In this document: positions 49,034-57,912 of the stretch, piece after piece | Position numbering within the stretch: the first letter of the stretch is position 1 | How the letters are laid out: each line of letters opens with the position of its first letter | DNA from: Streptomyces corallincola | GTDB lineage: Bacteria > Actinomycetota > Actinomycetes > Streptomycetales > Streptomycetaceae | Length of the DNA stretch: 64,000 nucleotides | Reading direction: 5' to 3' | Assembly (NCBI RefSeq): GCF_019104725.1 | Contig: NZ_JAHRXF010000012.1 | Location: 62,001 to 126,000 of the forward strand | The notes under the pieces: generated by a model | Database searches by the model: none | What the model saw: only the letters and a program-made list of their open reading frames with translations | Told to the model about the DNA's origin: nothing | Program-made: the position numbers and the translations under genes

Positions 49034-50986
49034 ATGGAGCTTGACGGGGGAGACTTCAAACTGCTGGGGCGGATAGACGCCCGCATAGATGGTGTACCAG
49101 TCAAGATCGGTCGGCGGCGGGAGCGACTGCTGCTCGGGCTGCTCCTCCTCGACATGGGGCACTCCTTCCCGGCGCGTCGGCTGATCGAACTGCTATGGAC
49201 CGGTGAAGTGGTGCCGACCAGCGCCCGGGCCAGTCTGCACGCACACGTTTCACGGCTGCGCGGACTGTTCCAAGGGATCGTCGCCGACAGCCAGGAACCC
49301 ATCATTGCGTCCGAGGGTGCCGGATACGCGCTGCACGGTGATCCCCAACGCGTCGATGTCCACCGTTTCCGCTCTCTCGCCCGCCGTGCGGACCTCGCCT
49401 CCAGCGCAGCGGAATGCGCCGCTCTCCTCGACCGCGCCCTCGGCGAGTGGCAGGGCCCCGTCCTGGGTGGCGACGGGCCGCAGGAGCTGATGGACCGTCT
49501 GGGGAGCGGGCTGAACGACATGTACCTGTCGGCGGTCACTCTGCGGGCGGAGGCAAGGCTGACGCTCGGTCAGCACAGCGGCCTCCTGGAGGAACTGGCC
49601 CAGCTGGTGCAGGAACACCCGCACCATGAACGCATCGCCCTGTTACGCATGGGGGTGCTGTACCGCTCCGGGCGGCGGAGCGAGGCGCTGAGTGTCTACG
49701 AGGAGACCAGAGCCCGGCTGGCCGCCGATCTCGGGCTGGACCCTGGTCCCGACCTGCGGCGCGTGCAGGAGATGATCCTGCTGGCAGACGGAATGCCGGA
49801 GGAATGGCCGCGCGGTCTGTTCGGTGCCCGGTGGCGGGAGACGGTCACCGTGTCTGCGGAGCGGAGCGGACACCGGACGACAGCCGGCGCGGCACCGCCC
49901 GTCCCATTCGTCCCGCCGTCGGCCGCGGGGTTCACCGGCCGGGAAGCCGAACTGCACCAGATCCTGGCACTGTCGCAAGGGGCCCGGCAGTCCGTCTCCG
50001 CGGTCGCGATCGTGGGCGCCGCCGGCCATGGCAAGACGGCACTCGCCCTGGAGTGGGCCCGCCGACATCAGGGCCGCTACCCGGGCGGGCTGGAGATCGT
50101 CGATCTGCAGGGTTACTCGGCCCGCCCCGTCCTCTCCCCGGCCGAGGTCCTGCGCACCCTGCTGACCCGGCGCGGGATGCCCCCCGAACGGATACCCCAT
50201 GGCATGGCCGAGTTGACATCGCTCTACCACAGCGAGCTGGCGGGCAGTCCGAGTCTGCTCGTCCTCGACAACGCTGTCTCCGCGCAGCAGGCGCTGGCCT
50301 TGTTGCCCCCTGCTCCCGGTTCCCTCGCCCTGGTCACGAGCCGCAACCGGCTCAGCAACCTGTTGGTGACGGCCGACGTGGGGATGATTCAACTCGGCCC
50401 GCTGCCGCCCGACGATGCTCACCAGTTGCTCCGGCACGTCGTCGGTGCCAACCGTACCGATGCGGAGCCCCAGGCCACGGCGGAGCTCGCAGCGCTGTGC
50501 GGGCATTCCCCGCTCGCGCTGCGCATCGCGGCGGCCAACATGGTGATGCACCCCCGGTGCCGGATCGCGGACCATGCCCGGGCACTGCGGACCGACAACC
50601 GTTTGGGATGTCTGGCGATCACCGGTGACCGGGGATCGTCGGTGGGGTCCTCACTCGCCCTGTCCGTTCGCCGGCTCGGGCACGAGGCACAAGCGTTCTT
50701 CCGCGCCCTCGGATCGTTGTCCGCTCCGGTGGCCGACCGGTCGGCGTTGGAGCGGCTGACGGGCCTGCCCCGGGCACGCGTGTCGGACCTGCTCGACCTC
50801 CTCTCCGCGGAGCACTTGGTGCATGTCGACGGAGCGGGCCGCTTCCACCTGGACGAACTGACCTGGCAGTACGCGCGGCTCCTCGCCATGGACGACACCC
50901 ACACGGCCACGGGCATCCGGACCGTGCAGCCTGAAAAAGCACATCAATCATCCGGTCCGGGCGGTGGACGTCGGCGGAGGGCTTGA
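49034..50986 (+). CDS. AfsR-like SARP regulator with NB-ARC ATPase domain
   Basis: 650 aa. N-terminal winged-helix (LLGLLLLDMGHSFPARRLIELLW, SRLRGLFQGI, GAGYALHG; about 8-100) and bacterial transcriptional activation domain (about 105-255, HPHHERIALLRMGVLYRSGRRSEALSVYEE), together the SARP module that activates biosynthetic operons through direct heptamer repeats. Residues 290-620 form an NB-ARC/AP-ATPase with Walker A VGAAGHGKTALALEWARRH, LLVLDNAVSAQQALALLPP and CGHSPLALRIAAANM. There is no TPR tail, so it is shorter than AfsR (about 990 aa). ATG 49034 with weak GGGGTGAT upstream. Likely the master activator of the RiPP cluster, alongside the short SARP at 59749-60552. Confidence 0.88.
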   Translation: MELDGGDFKLLGRIDARIDGVPVKIGRRRERLLLGLLLLDMGHSFPARRLIELLWTGEVVPTSARASLHAHVSRLRGLFQGIVADSQEPIIASEGAGYALHGDPQRVDVHRFRSLARRADLASSAAECAALLDRALGEWQGPVLGGDGPQELMDRLGSGLNDMYLSAVTLRAEARLTLGQHSGLLEELAQLVQEHPHHERIALLRMGVLYRSGRRSEALSVYEETRARLAADLGLDPGPDLRRVQEMILLADGMPEEWPRGLFGARWRETVTVSAERSGHRTTAGAAPPVPFVPPSAAGFTGREAELHQILALSQGARQSVSAVAIVGAAGHGKTALALEWARRHQGRYPGGLEIVDLQGYSARPVLSPAEVLRTLLTRRGMPPERIPHGMAELTSLYHSELAGSPSLLVLDNAVSAQQALALLPPAPGSLALVTSRNRLSNLLVTADVGMIQLGPLPPDDAHQLLRHVVGANRTDAEPQATAELAALCGHSPLALRIAAANMVMHPRCRIADHARALRTDNRLGCLAITGDRGSSVGSSLALSVRRLGHEAQAFFRALGSLSAPVADRSALERLTGLPRARVSDLLDLLSAEHLVHVDGAGRFHLDELTWQYARLLAMDDTHTATGIRTVQPEKAHQSSGPGGGRRRRA

Positions 50987-51002
50987 TCGTTCGGGAGTAG
51001 GT

Positions 51003-51068
51003 CGTGCGGCAGGTAGCGCCAGGGATGCCGGTGCGGGCCATGTACAGGATGGCGAAGTAGCCCGCCCG
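51003..51068 (-). pseudogene. Fragment of an IS5-type transposase
   Basis: Leftward reading gives GYFAILYMARTGIP and, after a one-base deletion, WRYLPHD, matching the N-terminal ILYMARTGIPWRYLPHDLPP region of IS5/IS4-family transposases. Only about 65 bp are recognisable; the rest is gone. It marks past IS insertion between the large SARP and the RiPP genes. The following 51069-51233 shows nothing else. Confidence 0.45.
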
Positions 51069-51233
51069 TGGCCGGGCCCGTGAGCGGACAAAGGTGGCGC
51101 TCGGGTCGACTGAGCCGGCAGGCCATGCAACCCCGGCGCCGCAGGGCCCCGGAAACGACGCCAACTCGACGGATGCAGAACCAACGCTCAGTTGGCGGTG
51201 TCGCAGTGGATGGCGTAGAGGCTGGGGCGCAGC

Positions 51234-52346
51234 TCACGAATGGGGGGTCCGGGCGCCGCAGCAGTTGCTGTCGATGTCCTCGTCGCTGACGTTGGTGGGG
51301 TGCGGAAGGGTGCTGGGCGCCAGCGCGCGAGACGTGAGGGGGATGGAGTCGCCGTCGATGTGAATGGTGACGTCGGTGGTGATGAGGTCCATATGGATGT
51401 CGGTGTAGTAGTCCACGACGTCGAGGAGCTGGCCGTGCTGGCCGAATCCGAGGTGGATGCCGGGATGACGCTCGTTGATGTGGGAGTTCATGCCGACGAA
51501 GTCGTCGATGCCGGTGTTCGTGCCGAAACCGAGTTCACCGACGTGGTTTCCGTGGTCGACCTGGATGCAGCGTTCGAAAAGCTTGGCGATCTTCTCGTCC
51601 GCGCAAGAGAAGGAGACGACGTTGCTGTCCTTGAGGTCGACGGTGAGCGGGTTCTCCCCCAGGCGTGCATCAAGTTGGACGGCCTTGTTGACGTTAAATG
51701 CTCCATCGGCCACGAGGCGGCCGGTGACCGAGGCCGGGTAGGTAGCAACCTCGCCGGCGGGGAGGATGACGAAATGGCCGGGTCGCCAGACGCCGCGGTT
51801 GCTCAGCCAGCGGTAGCGGTCGTTGTCCAGGGTGATTTCGAGTTCGCTGCCGGAGCTGGTGGTAACCGCGAGGTGCTTGGCGGCGAGGAAGCGGTGAAGC
51901 AAGCCGGCGTTGATGGCGCTGAGTTCCGCGGGGGTGGGGCCAAGGGCGAGGCGGAAGAAGTCCCAGCTGCCGTTGATGATGCGGATTGGCAGGACCTGGT
52001 CCCTGTAGACGTCGACCTCGTGGCGCAGGATGGGGGCGTGCGACATGGTGTCGCGTTCGATGGTGATGATGACCAGGCGGCCGGTCAGGCTGTCACGGGA
52101 GGGCAGCGCGGCCTTGAGGCGCTCGCGGAAGCCGGGGTCCTCGATGGGGGCCATGCCGAGTGCCGTGGTGGCCACCCCTCGGTCACGGGCGGCGAGAATG
52201 AGAAGAGACGCCTGTTCCCGGCAGTCCGGAGTGTAGATGACCAGCAAGGTGTCGGTGGGGGTGAGCTGGGCGTAGCCGTCGAACAGAGTGTCAACGCCCT
52301 TCAGGACGCTGGCGTCGATGATTGTCTCGACAGGTGCGGTCGTCAC
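51234..52346 (-). CDS. M29-type (AmpS-like) metallo-aminopeptidase homologue
   Basis: 370 aa, GTG 52346 after CGGAG. Resembles M29 aminopeptidases (AmpS/AmpT): N-terminal LLVIYTPDCREQASLLILAA, then the metal-site blocks LPAGEVATYPAS, NHVGELGFGTNTGIDDF, NSHINERHPGIHLGFGQHGQ and TDIHMDLITTDVTI with the expected Glu, Glu, His, His and Asp. M29 enzymes trim N-terminal residues with two metals. Here it follows the 51-aa peptide gene, so a role in cutting or releasing the peptide product is plausible. Odd is the C-terminal tail DEDIDSNCCGARTPHS, an acidic run and a Cys pair not expected in the family. Confidence 0.78.
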   Translation of the reverse strand: MTTAPVETIIDASVLKGVDTLFDGYAQLTPTDTLLVIYTPDCREQASLLILAARDRGVATTALGMAPIEDPGFRERLKAALPSRDSLTGRLVIITIERDTMSHAPILRHEVDVYRDQVLPIRIINGSWDFFRLALGPTPAELSAINAGLLHRFLAAKHLAVTTSSGSELEITLDNDRYRWLSNRGVWRPGHFVILPAGEVATYPASVTGRLVADGAFNVNKAVQLDARLGENPLTVDLKDSNVVSFSCADEKIAKLFERCIQVDHGNHVGELGFGTNTGIDDFVGMNSHINERHPGIHLGFGQHGQLLDVVDYYTDIHMDLITTDVTIHIDGDSIPLTSRALAPSTLPHPTNVSDEDIDSNCCGARTPHS

Positions 52347-52380
52347 GCATGACTCCGTGGGCTCGGGGTGTGTGGTGGGT

Positions 52381-52419
52381 CCCAAGGGGTGCCGGAGCTC
52401 TGCTCCGGCACCCCTTGGG
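52381..52419 (-). terminator. Strong hairpin between precursor peptide gene and M29 gene
   Basis: Perfect 17-bp stem CCCAAGGGGTGCCGGAG (52381-52397) and CTCCGGCACCCCTTGGG (52403-52419), five-base loop. It starts 12 bp after the peptide stop in the leftward direction. A partial terminator here would yield abundant short peptide mRNA with read-through into the peptidase gene, the usual RiPP layout. Confidence 0.8.
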
Positions 52420-52431
52420 TGTACGGCTGCG

Positions 52432-52587
52432 TCAGCAGGCGGCCGGCGGGATCTGCCACAGGCCCGGCAGGTTGTCGTCGGACAGGATGTCCCCGCCCGT
52501 GACCGCCATGCCCTGGTGGATCGCGCTCGGCTCGGCCTTCGCCAGTTCCTCGTTCAGGATTTGCAGACGCATCTCCAGAGTTGTCAT
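52432..52587 (-). CDS. Putative RiPP precursor or scaffold peptide, 51 aa, C-terminal Cys
   Basis: ATG 52587 with AAGGGGAG seven bases upstream. A charged amphipathic leader-like helix (MTTLEMRLQILNEELAKAEP) is followed by AIHQGMAVTGGDILSDDN and the tail LPGLWQIPPAAC, ending in a single Cys at the stop codon. A GG pair (31-32) precedes the acidic stretch. Too short for most gene callers, but it has a good ribosome-binding site, a strong hairpin after it and enzymes on both sides (M29 peptidase downstream, carbamoyltransferase upstream). A C-terminal Cys is typical of precursors forming AviCys or of peptide-scaffold pathways; no decarboxylase or peptide ligase is in the window. Precursor status is inference. 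Confidence 0.7.
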   Translation of the reverse strand: MTTLEMRLQILNEELAKAEPSAIHQGMAVTGGDILSDDNLPGLWQIPPAAC

Positions 52588-52722
52588 GCCAGACTCCCCT
52601 TGTTCGTGGGTTGATTGATAGAGATTGGTGCGGGACGTGCTGTGGTGCAGGCAGCACCTGCAGAGCCACAGGTCAGGCTGTGGTGTCAGGGCTGCCGTGA
52701 TCCGCGGCCTTGGGGCGGCGGA

Positions 52723-52890
52723 TCAGTCTGCGGGTAGGGCCGCGGCGGACGCGGTGCGGGGCTCACCCCGGAGTTCGGGGCCCGGCCCGTGATCGGGGTA
52801 CTGGGGCCAGTTGAACCAGGCACCGGCCGCGTTGCGCGGGCCGGGCCGGGAGCCGGCGAACGCGGCCCAGGGATCGCGGTGTTCAGGCAT
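52723..52890 (-). CDS. Small carbamoyltransferase-coupled protein, 55 aa
   Basis: ATG 52890 overlaps the carbamoyltransferase stop (ATGCCTGA), so it is translationally coupled. The product begins MPEHRDPWAAFAGSRPGPRN and contains AWFNWPQYPDHGP, then a disordered Ala/Arg/Pro tail. It is rich in Trp, Pro and Arg, with no Cys. No family recognised. It could be an accessory protein of the carbamoyltransferase or another modified peptide; the Trp/Asn/Tyr core is compatible with either. Confidence 0.6.
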   Translation of the reverse strand: MPEHRDPWAAFAGSRPGPRNAAGAWFNWPQYPDHGPGPELRGEPRTASAAALPAD

Positions 52891-54667
52891 CCCGGCCGCT
52901 CCTCTTCGCGACCATGAAGCGGCCCATGACCAGCTGGTCGATCTCCGTCTTCAGGAAGCACCGCAGGGCGTCCCGCGGAGAACAGACGATCGGCTCCCCG
53001 GCGACGTTGAACGACGTGTTGAGCAGACACGGCACACCGGTGCTCGCGGAGAAGGCATGCAACAGGGCCGAGAGTTCGGGGTTGGCGGCGTCGTCGACGG
53101 TCTGGACGCGCGCGGTGCCGTCCACGTGGCAGGCGCCGGGGATGCGGTCCCGGTACTCGGCCCGTACGGGGAAGACGAAGGTCATGTACGGGGACACGGT
53201 CTTCTTGCCCAGGTCGAAGAGGCGCGGGGCCTCGGACGCGAGGACGACGGGAGCGAAGGGCCGGAACGGCTCGCGGTGTTTGACCCTGAGGTTGATGACG
53301 TCCTTGATGTCGGGGAACCGCGGGTCGGCGAGGATGCTGCGGTTGCCCAGCGCTCGGGGCCCGTACTCCGTACGCCCCTGGAACCAGGCCACAACCTTCT
53401 TACCAGTCAGCAGTTCGACTGTCCGGGCGGTCAGCTGTGCCGCGTCCAGCTCCGCCCATTCAATGTCGTCCTCGTGCTCCGCCAGAGCGGAGAGGATCTC
53501 CGTGTCGTCGTACGCGGGGCCGAGATACGGGGTGCGGGTGGCCGCGGGACGCTCCGGCAGGCCCGCCACGTGCACCGCCGCACCGATGGACACGCCCGGA
53601 TCGCTGGCGCCGAAGCCGACCTCCATTGCCGCGAAGGACGATCTCTGCAGCATCTTCGTGCCGGCGACGCAGTTGAGAGCGAGGCCGCCCTCGAACAGCA
53701 GCGTGTCGAACTTCGTGGCCGCCCCGAGCACCCTGACCTGGTGCGCCGTCACGGCCTCGACCATGTGCTGGGCGAGCCCGGCCACCTTGACCCGGAATTC
53801 GAAATCCTCGCGCTTTTCGCTGTCACCTTCGAAGAGGGCGTCGAAGAAGGAATAATACGCCTCCTTCTCCCCCGGGATGAATATCCGGTAGGAGCCGTCC
53901 TCGTTCAGTTGTACCGCGTTCACCAGGAGGGGATTGCGGGTCGGTGGGGGTGCGTAGGCGGCGAGTCCCATCATCTTGTATTCGTCGCTGTTGGGGACGA
54001 AACCCAGGTAACGGGTGATTTTTCCGTAGGCCATGGCGAGGGAGTCGTCCATGCCGACGGAGCTCTGTTCGAATACGCGCATGACACCGCCCCGCAGCTC
54101 GCCCATGACCGCGGAGTGGGTCTCGGCCCGGCCGTCGCTGACCAGGAAGGCCGCGTCGCGGACGCCCGCCACGTAGGCGCCGCACATCAGGTGCGCCGTG
54201 TGGTGCGGGACCAGGGCGAGGCTGTTCGGGTCGAGCGGGTAGTCCATCCGCGTCATGAAGTCGGCGTGCACGGCGGCCCGGCCGAGCATCCCCGTGTACA
54301 GCTCCCCGGCCCTGCCGAGCTGGTCGAACTTGGCCACGACGGGCATCCCACCGTCCGCGATATTCCTGATCGTCCGGTCGACGACCTCCGGGGCGAACCG
54401 CCAGGGGAAGGCGAAGACGTCGACGTCGTCGAGGCCGATTCCGGCCTGCCTCAGGCACCAGCGGATCGCGTGGACGGGGAAGTCGGAGGTCTTCTTGGCC
54501 CGGCTGAGCCGCTCCTCCTCGACGGCCGCCACCACCTCGCCGTCCACCACGAGGGCGGCGGAGGCGTCGTGTCCGATCAGCTGGTGGCGGTCCACTCCCG
54601 TCGCCCCGTACAGCTTCGCGAAGAGGTCCGCGCTCCGCGTGAATCCGTTGTAGCCGACCACGATCAC
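52883..54667 (-). CDS. NodU/TobZ-family O-carbamoyltransferase
   Basis: 594 aa, GTG 54667. Transfers a carbamoyl group from carbamoyl phosphate, via carbamoyl-AMP, to a hydroxyl of a natural product. The N-terminal Kae1-like domain has IGHDASAALVVDGEVVAAVEEERL and HHTAHLMCGAYVAGV. The C-terminal YrdC-like part has the family hallmark GRTEYGPRALGNRSILADPR and NTSFNVAGEPIV. Normal length (about 570-600). Coupled to the 55-aa gene downstream and divergent from a P450. It implies that the final compound carries a carbamate. Confidence 0.92.
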   Translation of the reverse strand: MIVVGYNGFTRSADLFAKLYGATGVDRHQLIGHDASAALVVDGEVVAAVEEERLSRAKKTSDFPVHAIRWCLRQAGIGLDDVDVFAFPWRFAPEVVDRTIRNIADGGMPVVAKFDQLGRAGELYTGMLGRAAVHADFMTRMDYPLDPNSLALVPHHTAHLMCGAYVAGVRDAAFLVSDGRAETHSAVMGELRGGVMRVFEQSSVGMDDSLAMAYGKITRYLGFVPNSDEYKMMGLAAYAPPPTRNPLLVNAVQLNEDGSYRIFIPGEKEAYYSFFDALFEGDSEKREDFEFRVKVAGLAQHMVEAVTAHQVRVLGAATKFDTLLFEGGLALNCVAGTKMLQRSSFAAMEVGFGASDPGVSIGAAVHVAGLPERPAATRTPYLGPAYDDTEILSALAEHEDDIEWAELDAAQLTARTVELLTGKKVVAWFQGRTEYGPRALGNRSILADPRFPDIKDVINLRVKHREPFRPFAPVVLASEAPRLFDLGKKTVSPYMTFVFPVRAEYRDRIPGACHVDGTARVQTVDDAANPELSALLHAFSASTGVPCLLNTSFNVAGEPIVCSPRDALRCFLKTEIDQLVMGRFMVAKRSGRDA

Positions 54668-54881
54668 TGAATTCCGCCCCCTCTCGCTTCCCTGACGGCA
54701 CGTTCCCCACCATTCTCTTCACGTGATGTACGGGGCACATACGAAAGAGGTATCGAAAGGAAATGCCGCCCTTTCTGGGACGCATCCGGCCTGACAGAAT
54801 ATGGTGGCCTGTCATGGCCCGCGCATTCCGTACGTCAGGAGTCCGGGGCCGCTGCTTCTCGACGCTCAGGGGAGAATTCCG
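54668..54881. promoter_or_regulatory. Divergent promoter region carbamoyltransferase/P450
   Basis: 214 bp between the divergent starts, A/T-richer than its surroundings at 54720-54765. CGAAAG occurs at 54742 and 54754 (12 bp apart), and ACAGAATATGG at about 54794-54804 could hold a -10 for the rightward P450. GGGGAG precedes the P450 GTG. No clear SARP heptamers are seen. Confidence 0.4.
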
Positions 54882-56108
54882 GTGCCGATGTCCGTCGCCG
54901 AAGCCGGCGTGACCCTCGCCGACCCGACCGCCTACGCCGACGAGGACCGTCTGCACCGGGCCCTGGACCTGCTGCGCCGCGAGGCCCCGGTCCACTGGGT
55001 GACGCCCCCCGGATACCACCCCTTCTGGGCCGTCACCCGCCATGCGGACGTCCGGGAGGTGGAGCGGCGCGGCGACATCTTCCTGAGCGGGCCCCGGCCG
55101 ATGCTGGCCCCGGCCCGAACCGTCGCATCCTGCACCGGGGGCGGGCGAAAGGGGCTGCTGCGCCCGTTGGCGCATCTGGACGGTGCCGAGCACCACGTGA
55201 TGCGCGCGGTCACCGCGTCCAGGTTCGCCCCGCAGGCCGTCGCCGCGTTGCGGCCACGGATCCGGGACCTGGCCCGGGGGGCCGTGGACCGGATGGCAGG
55301 GCGACAGGGGGAGGTCTGCGAGTTCGTCGGCGAGGTCGCCGACGTCTACGCGCTCGGCGTGCTGCTCCTCCTGCTGGGGCTGGACGACTCCGAGGCGGCG
55401 AAGGTGGGCCGCTTCACCCCCGCGGCACGCCGGTCCATGACACCGGAACAACGCACCGCGGCCATGCGCGAGTTCTACACCTACTTCCTGGCGCTGACGG
55501 CGGACCGGCGCGCGCGCCCCAGGGACGATCTGGCCTCGGTCATCGCCAACGCGCGGGTGGACGGACGGCTGCTCGACGACCACGAGGTGCTGTCACAGTT
55601 CGTCATCCTCCTCATGGCCGGGCACGACACGGCGAGCGTCACCGTCGCCGGCGGGCTGCTGGCCCTGGCCGGGCACCCCGGCCAGCTGAGCGCGCTGCGC
55701 GACGGTGCGGCCCGGCTGCCCGACGCCGTCGAGGAGATGATCCGCTGGGTCACCCCGGTCAAGGCGATCATGCGTACCGCGCGCGTGGACCACGCCCTCC
55801 ACGGGGTCCGGATCCGCGCGGGCGAGGCCGTACTGCTGTCGTACCCGTCCGCGAACCGTGACGAGTCGGTCTTCCACGACCCCCACCGGTTCGATGTGCA
55901 CCGGACGTCGAACCGGCAACTCGCCTTCGGATACGGCGTACACCACTGCCTCGGGGCCTCGCTGGCCCGGCTGGAGATCGAGGAGTTCTTCGCCGCGCTG
56001 CTCCCCCGCCTGGTGTCGGCCACCGTCGCGGGCCCGCCGGTACAGCTGACGACGACGTTCTCCGGGGGGCTCAAGCTCTTTCCGGTGCGCTGTGTCCTGA
56101 AGAACTGA
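54882..56108 (+). CDS. Cytochrome P450 hydroxylase
   Basis: 408 aa, GTG 54882 with GGGGAG seven bases upstream; an in-frame ATG at 54888 is possible. Canonical soluble bacterial P450: I-helix LLMAGHDTASVTVAGG (AGxDT), K-helix EEMIRWVTPVKAIMRTA (ExxR), PERF-like DPHRFDVHRTSNRQ and heme loop FGYGVHHCLGASLARLEIEEF with the thiolate Cys. It presumably hydroxylates the peptide product and could create the hydroxyl that is carbamoylated or sulfated. Its end overlaps the convergent ABC gene by 38 bp. No ferredoxin or reductase is adjacent. Confidence 0.93.
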   Translation: MPMSVAEAGVTLADPTAYADEDRLHRALDLLRREAPVHWVTPPGYHPFWAVTRHADVREVERRGDIFLSGPRPMLAPARTVASCTGGGRKGLLRPLAHLDGAEHHVMRAVTASRFAPQAVAALRPRIRDLARGAVDRMAGRQGEVCEFVGEVADVYALGVLLLLLGLDDSEAAKVGRFTPAARRSMTPEQRTAAMREFYTYFLALTADRRARPRDDLASVIANARVDGRLLDDHEVLSQFVILLMAGHDTASVTVAGGLLALAGHPGQLSALRDGAARLPDAVEEMIRWVTPVKAIMRTARVDHALHGVRIRAGEAVLLSYPSANRDESVFHDPHRFDVHRTSNRQLAFGYGVHHCLGASLARLEIEEFFAALLPRLVSATVAGPPVQLTTTFSGGLKLFPVRCVLKN

Positions 56109-57912
56109 ACCCGGCCTCGTACAGGCCCGCATAGGCGCCTCCCGCAGCCAACAGCTCCGCGTGCCGTCCCCGTTCGACGATACGGCCGTCCGTCATCACC
56201 AGGACGGTGTCGGCGTCGCGGACCGTGGCGAGGCGGTGCGCGACGACCAGGCCGGTGCGTCCCGCGCGCAGTTCCCGCATCGCCTCCTGGACCAGCGCCT
56301 CGGTGCGCGCGTCCAGGGCGCTGGTCGCCTCGTCCAGGACCAGCACGGGGGCGTCGGCCAGGAAGGCGCGGGCGATAGTGATGAGCTGTTTCTCTCCCGC
56401 GCTGAGCTGTGTGGCGTGCTCGCTGATCAGCGTGTCGTAGCCGTGCGGCAGGGTGCGCACGAGACGGTCCAGGCACGCGGCGCGGGCCGCCGCGACGACC
56501 TGCCCCGGGGTGACCTCGCGCGGGCTGCCGTACGCAATGTTCTCCGCGACGGTCCCGGTGAACAGCCAGGTGTCCTGCGGGACCGTGCAGATGTGCCCGC
56601 GCAGTTCGCCGCGCGGCATCCGCGAGATGTCCGTCCCGTCGAGAAGGATGCGCCCGCCGTGCACCTCGTGGAAGCGCAGGAGCAGGTCGACCAGGGTGCT
56701 CTTGCCCGATCCGGTGGGCCCGACCAGGGCGGTCGTGGTGCCCGGTTCGGCGGTGAAGGAGAGGTCCTGGATGAGGGGCCGTGTGGGGTCGTAGGAGAAG
56801 CTGACGCGGTCGAAGGTCACGTGGCCGCGCACGGGCTGCCGGGGCCGGGCCGGCCGCCGCGGGTCGGGCAGCTCCTCCTCGGCGTCGAGCAGTTCGAAGA
56901 CCCGCTCGGCCGAGGCCACCGCCGACTGCACGAGGTTGGCCGTGCCGGCGGACTGGCCGAGCGGCTGACCCAGCAGCCGGGCGTACTGTACGCACGCCTG
57001 GACCGTGCCGATGGTGAGGGCACCGGCGGCCACCCGCAGCCCGCCCACCACGGCGACGGCGACGAAGGTGAGGCTCCCGACCGCGGCCATGGCCACCGGG
57101 ATCAGACCCGACACGTACTGGGCCTTCAGGCCGGCCCGGTGGAAGTCCGCATTGTGCCGGGCGAACCGCCGCTCGGCTTGTTCCCGGCGGTCGAAGACGG
57201 TGACCAGAGCGTGTCCCGAGTACGTCTCCTCGGCGTACGCGGTGAGCGCGCCCATGGCGGCGCGCTGAGCCTTGAAGTGCCGCTGAGCGCGCCGGGCCAG
57301 GCGTGCCACGACGGTCCCGGAGAGCGGTACCGTGACGAAAGCGACGAGGGTGAGCAACGGCGACGTCCAGGCCATCGCGACGACGACACCCACCGCCGTC
57401 AGCGTGGACCCGACGAACTGGCCGAGCGTCTGCTGCAGGGATTGCGCGATGTTGTCGACGTCGTGGGTGGTCCGGCTGAGGGTCTCTCCGCGCGGCCGAC
57501 CGTCGAGGTGGCTCAGCGGCAGGTTCGCCGTCTTGCGTTCGACGCGGGCGCGCAGGTCGTGGACGAGGTGACCGATGATCCAGAGGCCGACCCGGGCCTG
57601 CAGCAGCGCGCAGACCGCAGCACCGGCATGGACGAGGAGCGCCCAGCCCAGGATCTGGCCCACGATCCCGAACGGGACACCGGCGTCGGCCTGGGAGCCG
57701 GACGATCCGTCGACGACGAGGTCGGTGGCATGTCCGAGAAGTCTCGGTCCGAGCGCGGTTAGCCCGGCCGAGGCGGCACCGAGGGCCAGCACGAGCAGCA
57801 CCGGCCGTCGCCACGGCGCGAGCAGGCCGAGCAGGCGGACGGCGGTCCGCCGGAACGTGGGTGACGGCCGCCCCGCCGCCCCGGAGCGGGAACCGTCGCC
57901 ATCGGCGGCCAT
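56071..57912 (-). CDS. ABC exporter half-transporter with canonical Walker B/H-loop
   Basis: 613 aa, ATG 57912 sharing one base with the previous stop (TGATG). Six-helix exporter membrane domain (about 30-330) and NBD with Walker A VGPTGSGKSTLVDLLLRF, signature LSAGEKQLITIA (altered from LSGGQ), Walker B APVLVLDEATSALD and H-loop VVAHRLATV. Forms a heterodimer with the upstream half, which has the degenerate ATP site, so ATP is hydrolysed mainly at one site, as in TM287/288 and BmrCD. Likely exports the cluster product or gives self-resistance. Its 3' end overlaps the P450 stop in opposite orientation. Confidence 0.92.
   Translation of the reverse strand: MAADGDGSRSGAAGRPSPTFRRTAVRLLGLLAPWRRPVLLVLALGAASAGLTALGPRLLGHATDLVVDGSSGSQADAGVPFGIVGQILGWALLVHAGAAVCALLQARVGLWIIGHLVHDLRARVERKTANLPLSHLDGRPRGETLSRTTHDVDNIAQSLQQTLGQFVGSTLTAVGVVVAMAWTSPLLTLVAFVTVPLSGTVVARLARRAQRHFKAQRAAMGALTAYAEETYSGHALVTVFDRREQAERRFARHNADFHRAGLKAQYVSGLIPVAMAAVGSLTFVAVAVVGGLRVAAGALTIGTVQACVQYARLLGQPLGQSAGTANLVQSAVASAERVFELLDAEEELPDPRRPARPRQPVRGHVTFDRVSFSYDPTRPLIQDLSFTAEPGTTTALVGPTGSGKSTLVDLLLRFHEVHGGRILLDGTDISRMPRGELRGHICTVPQDTWLFTGTVAENIAYGSPREVTPGQVVAAARAACLDRLVRTLPHGYDTLISEHATQLSAGEKQLITIARAFLADAPVLVLDEATSALDARTEALVQEAMRELRAGRTGLVVAHRLATVRDADTVLVMTDGRIVERGRHAELLAAGGAYAGLYEAGFSSSGHSAPERA

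Noticed and set aside
54742..54759. SARP heptamers in the carbamoyltransferase/P450 promoter region
   Set aside because: The CGAAAG copies are 12 bp apart and not followed by a -10 at 8 bp, unlike the clear box at 60663-60694.
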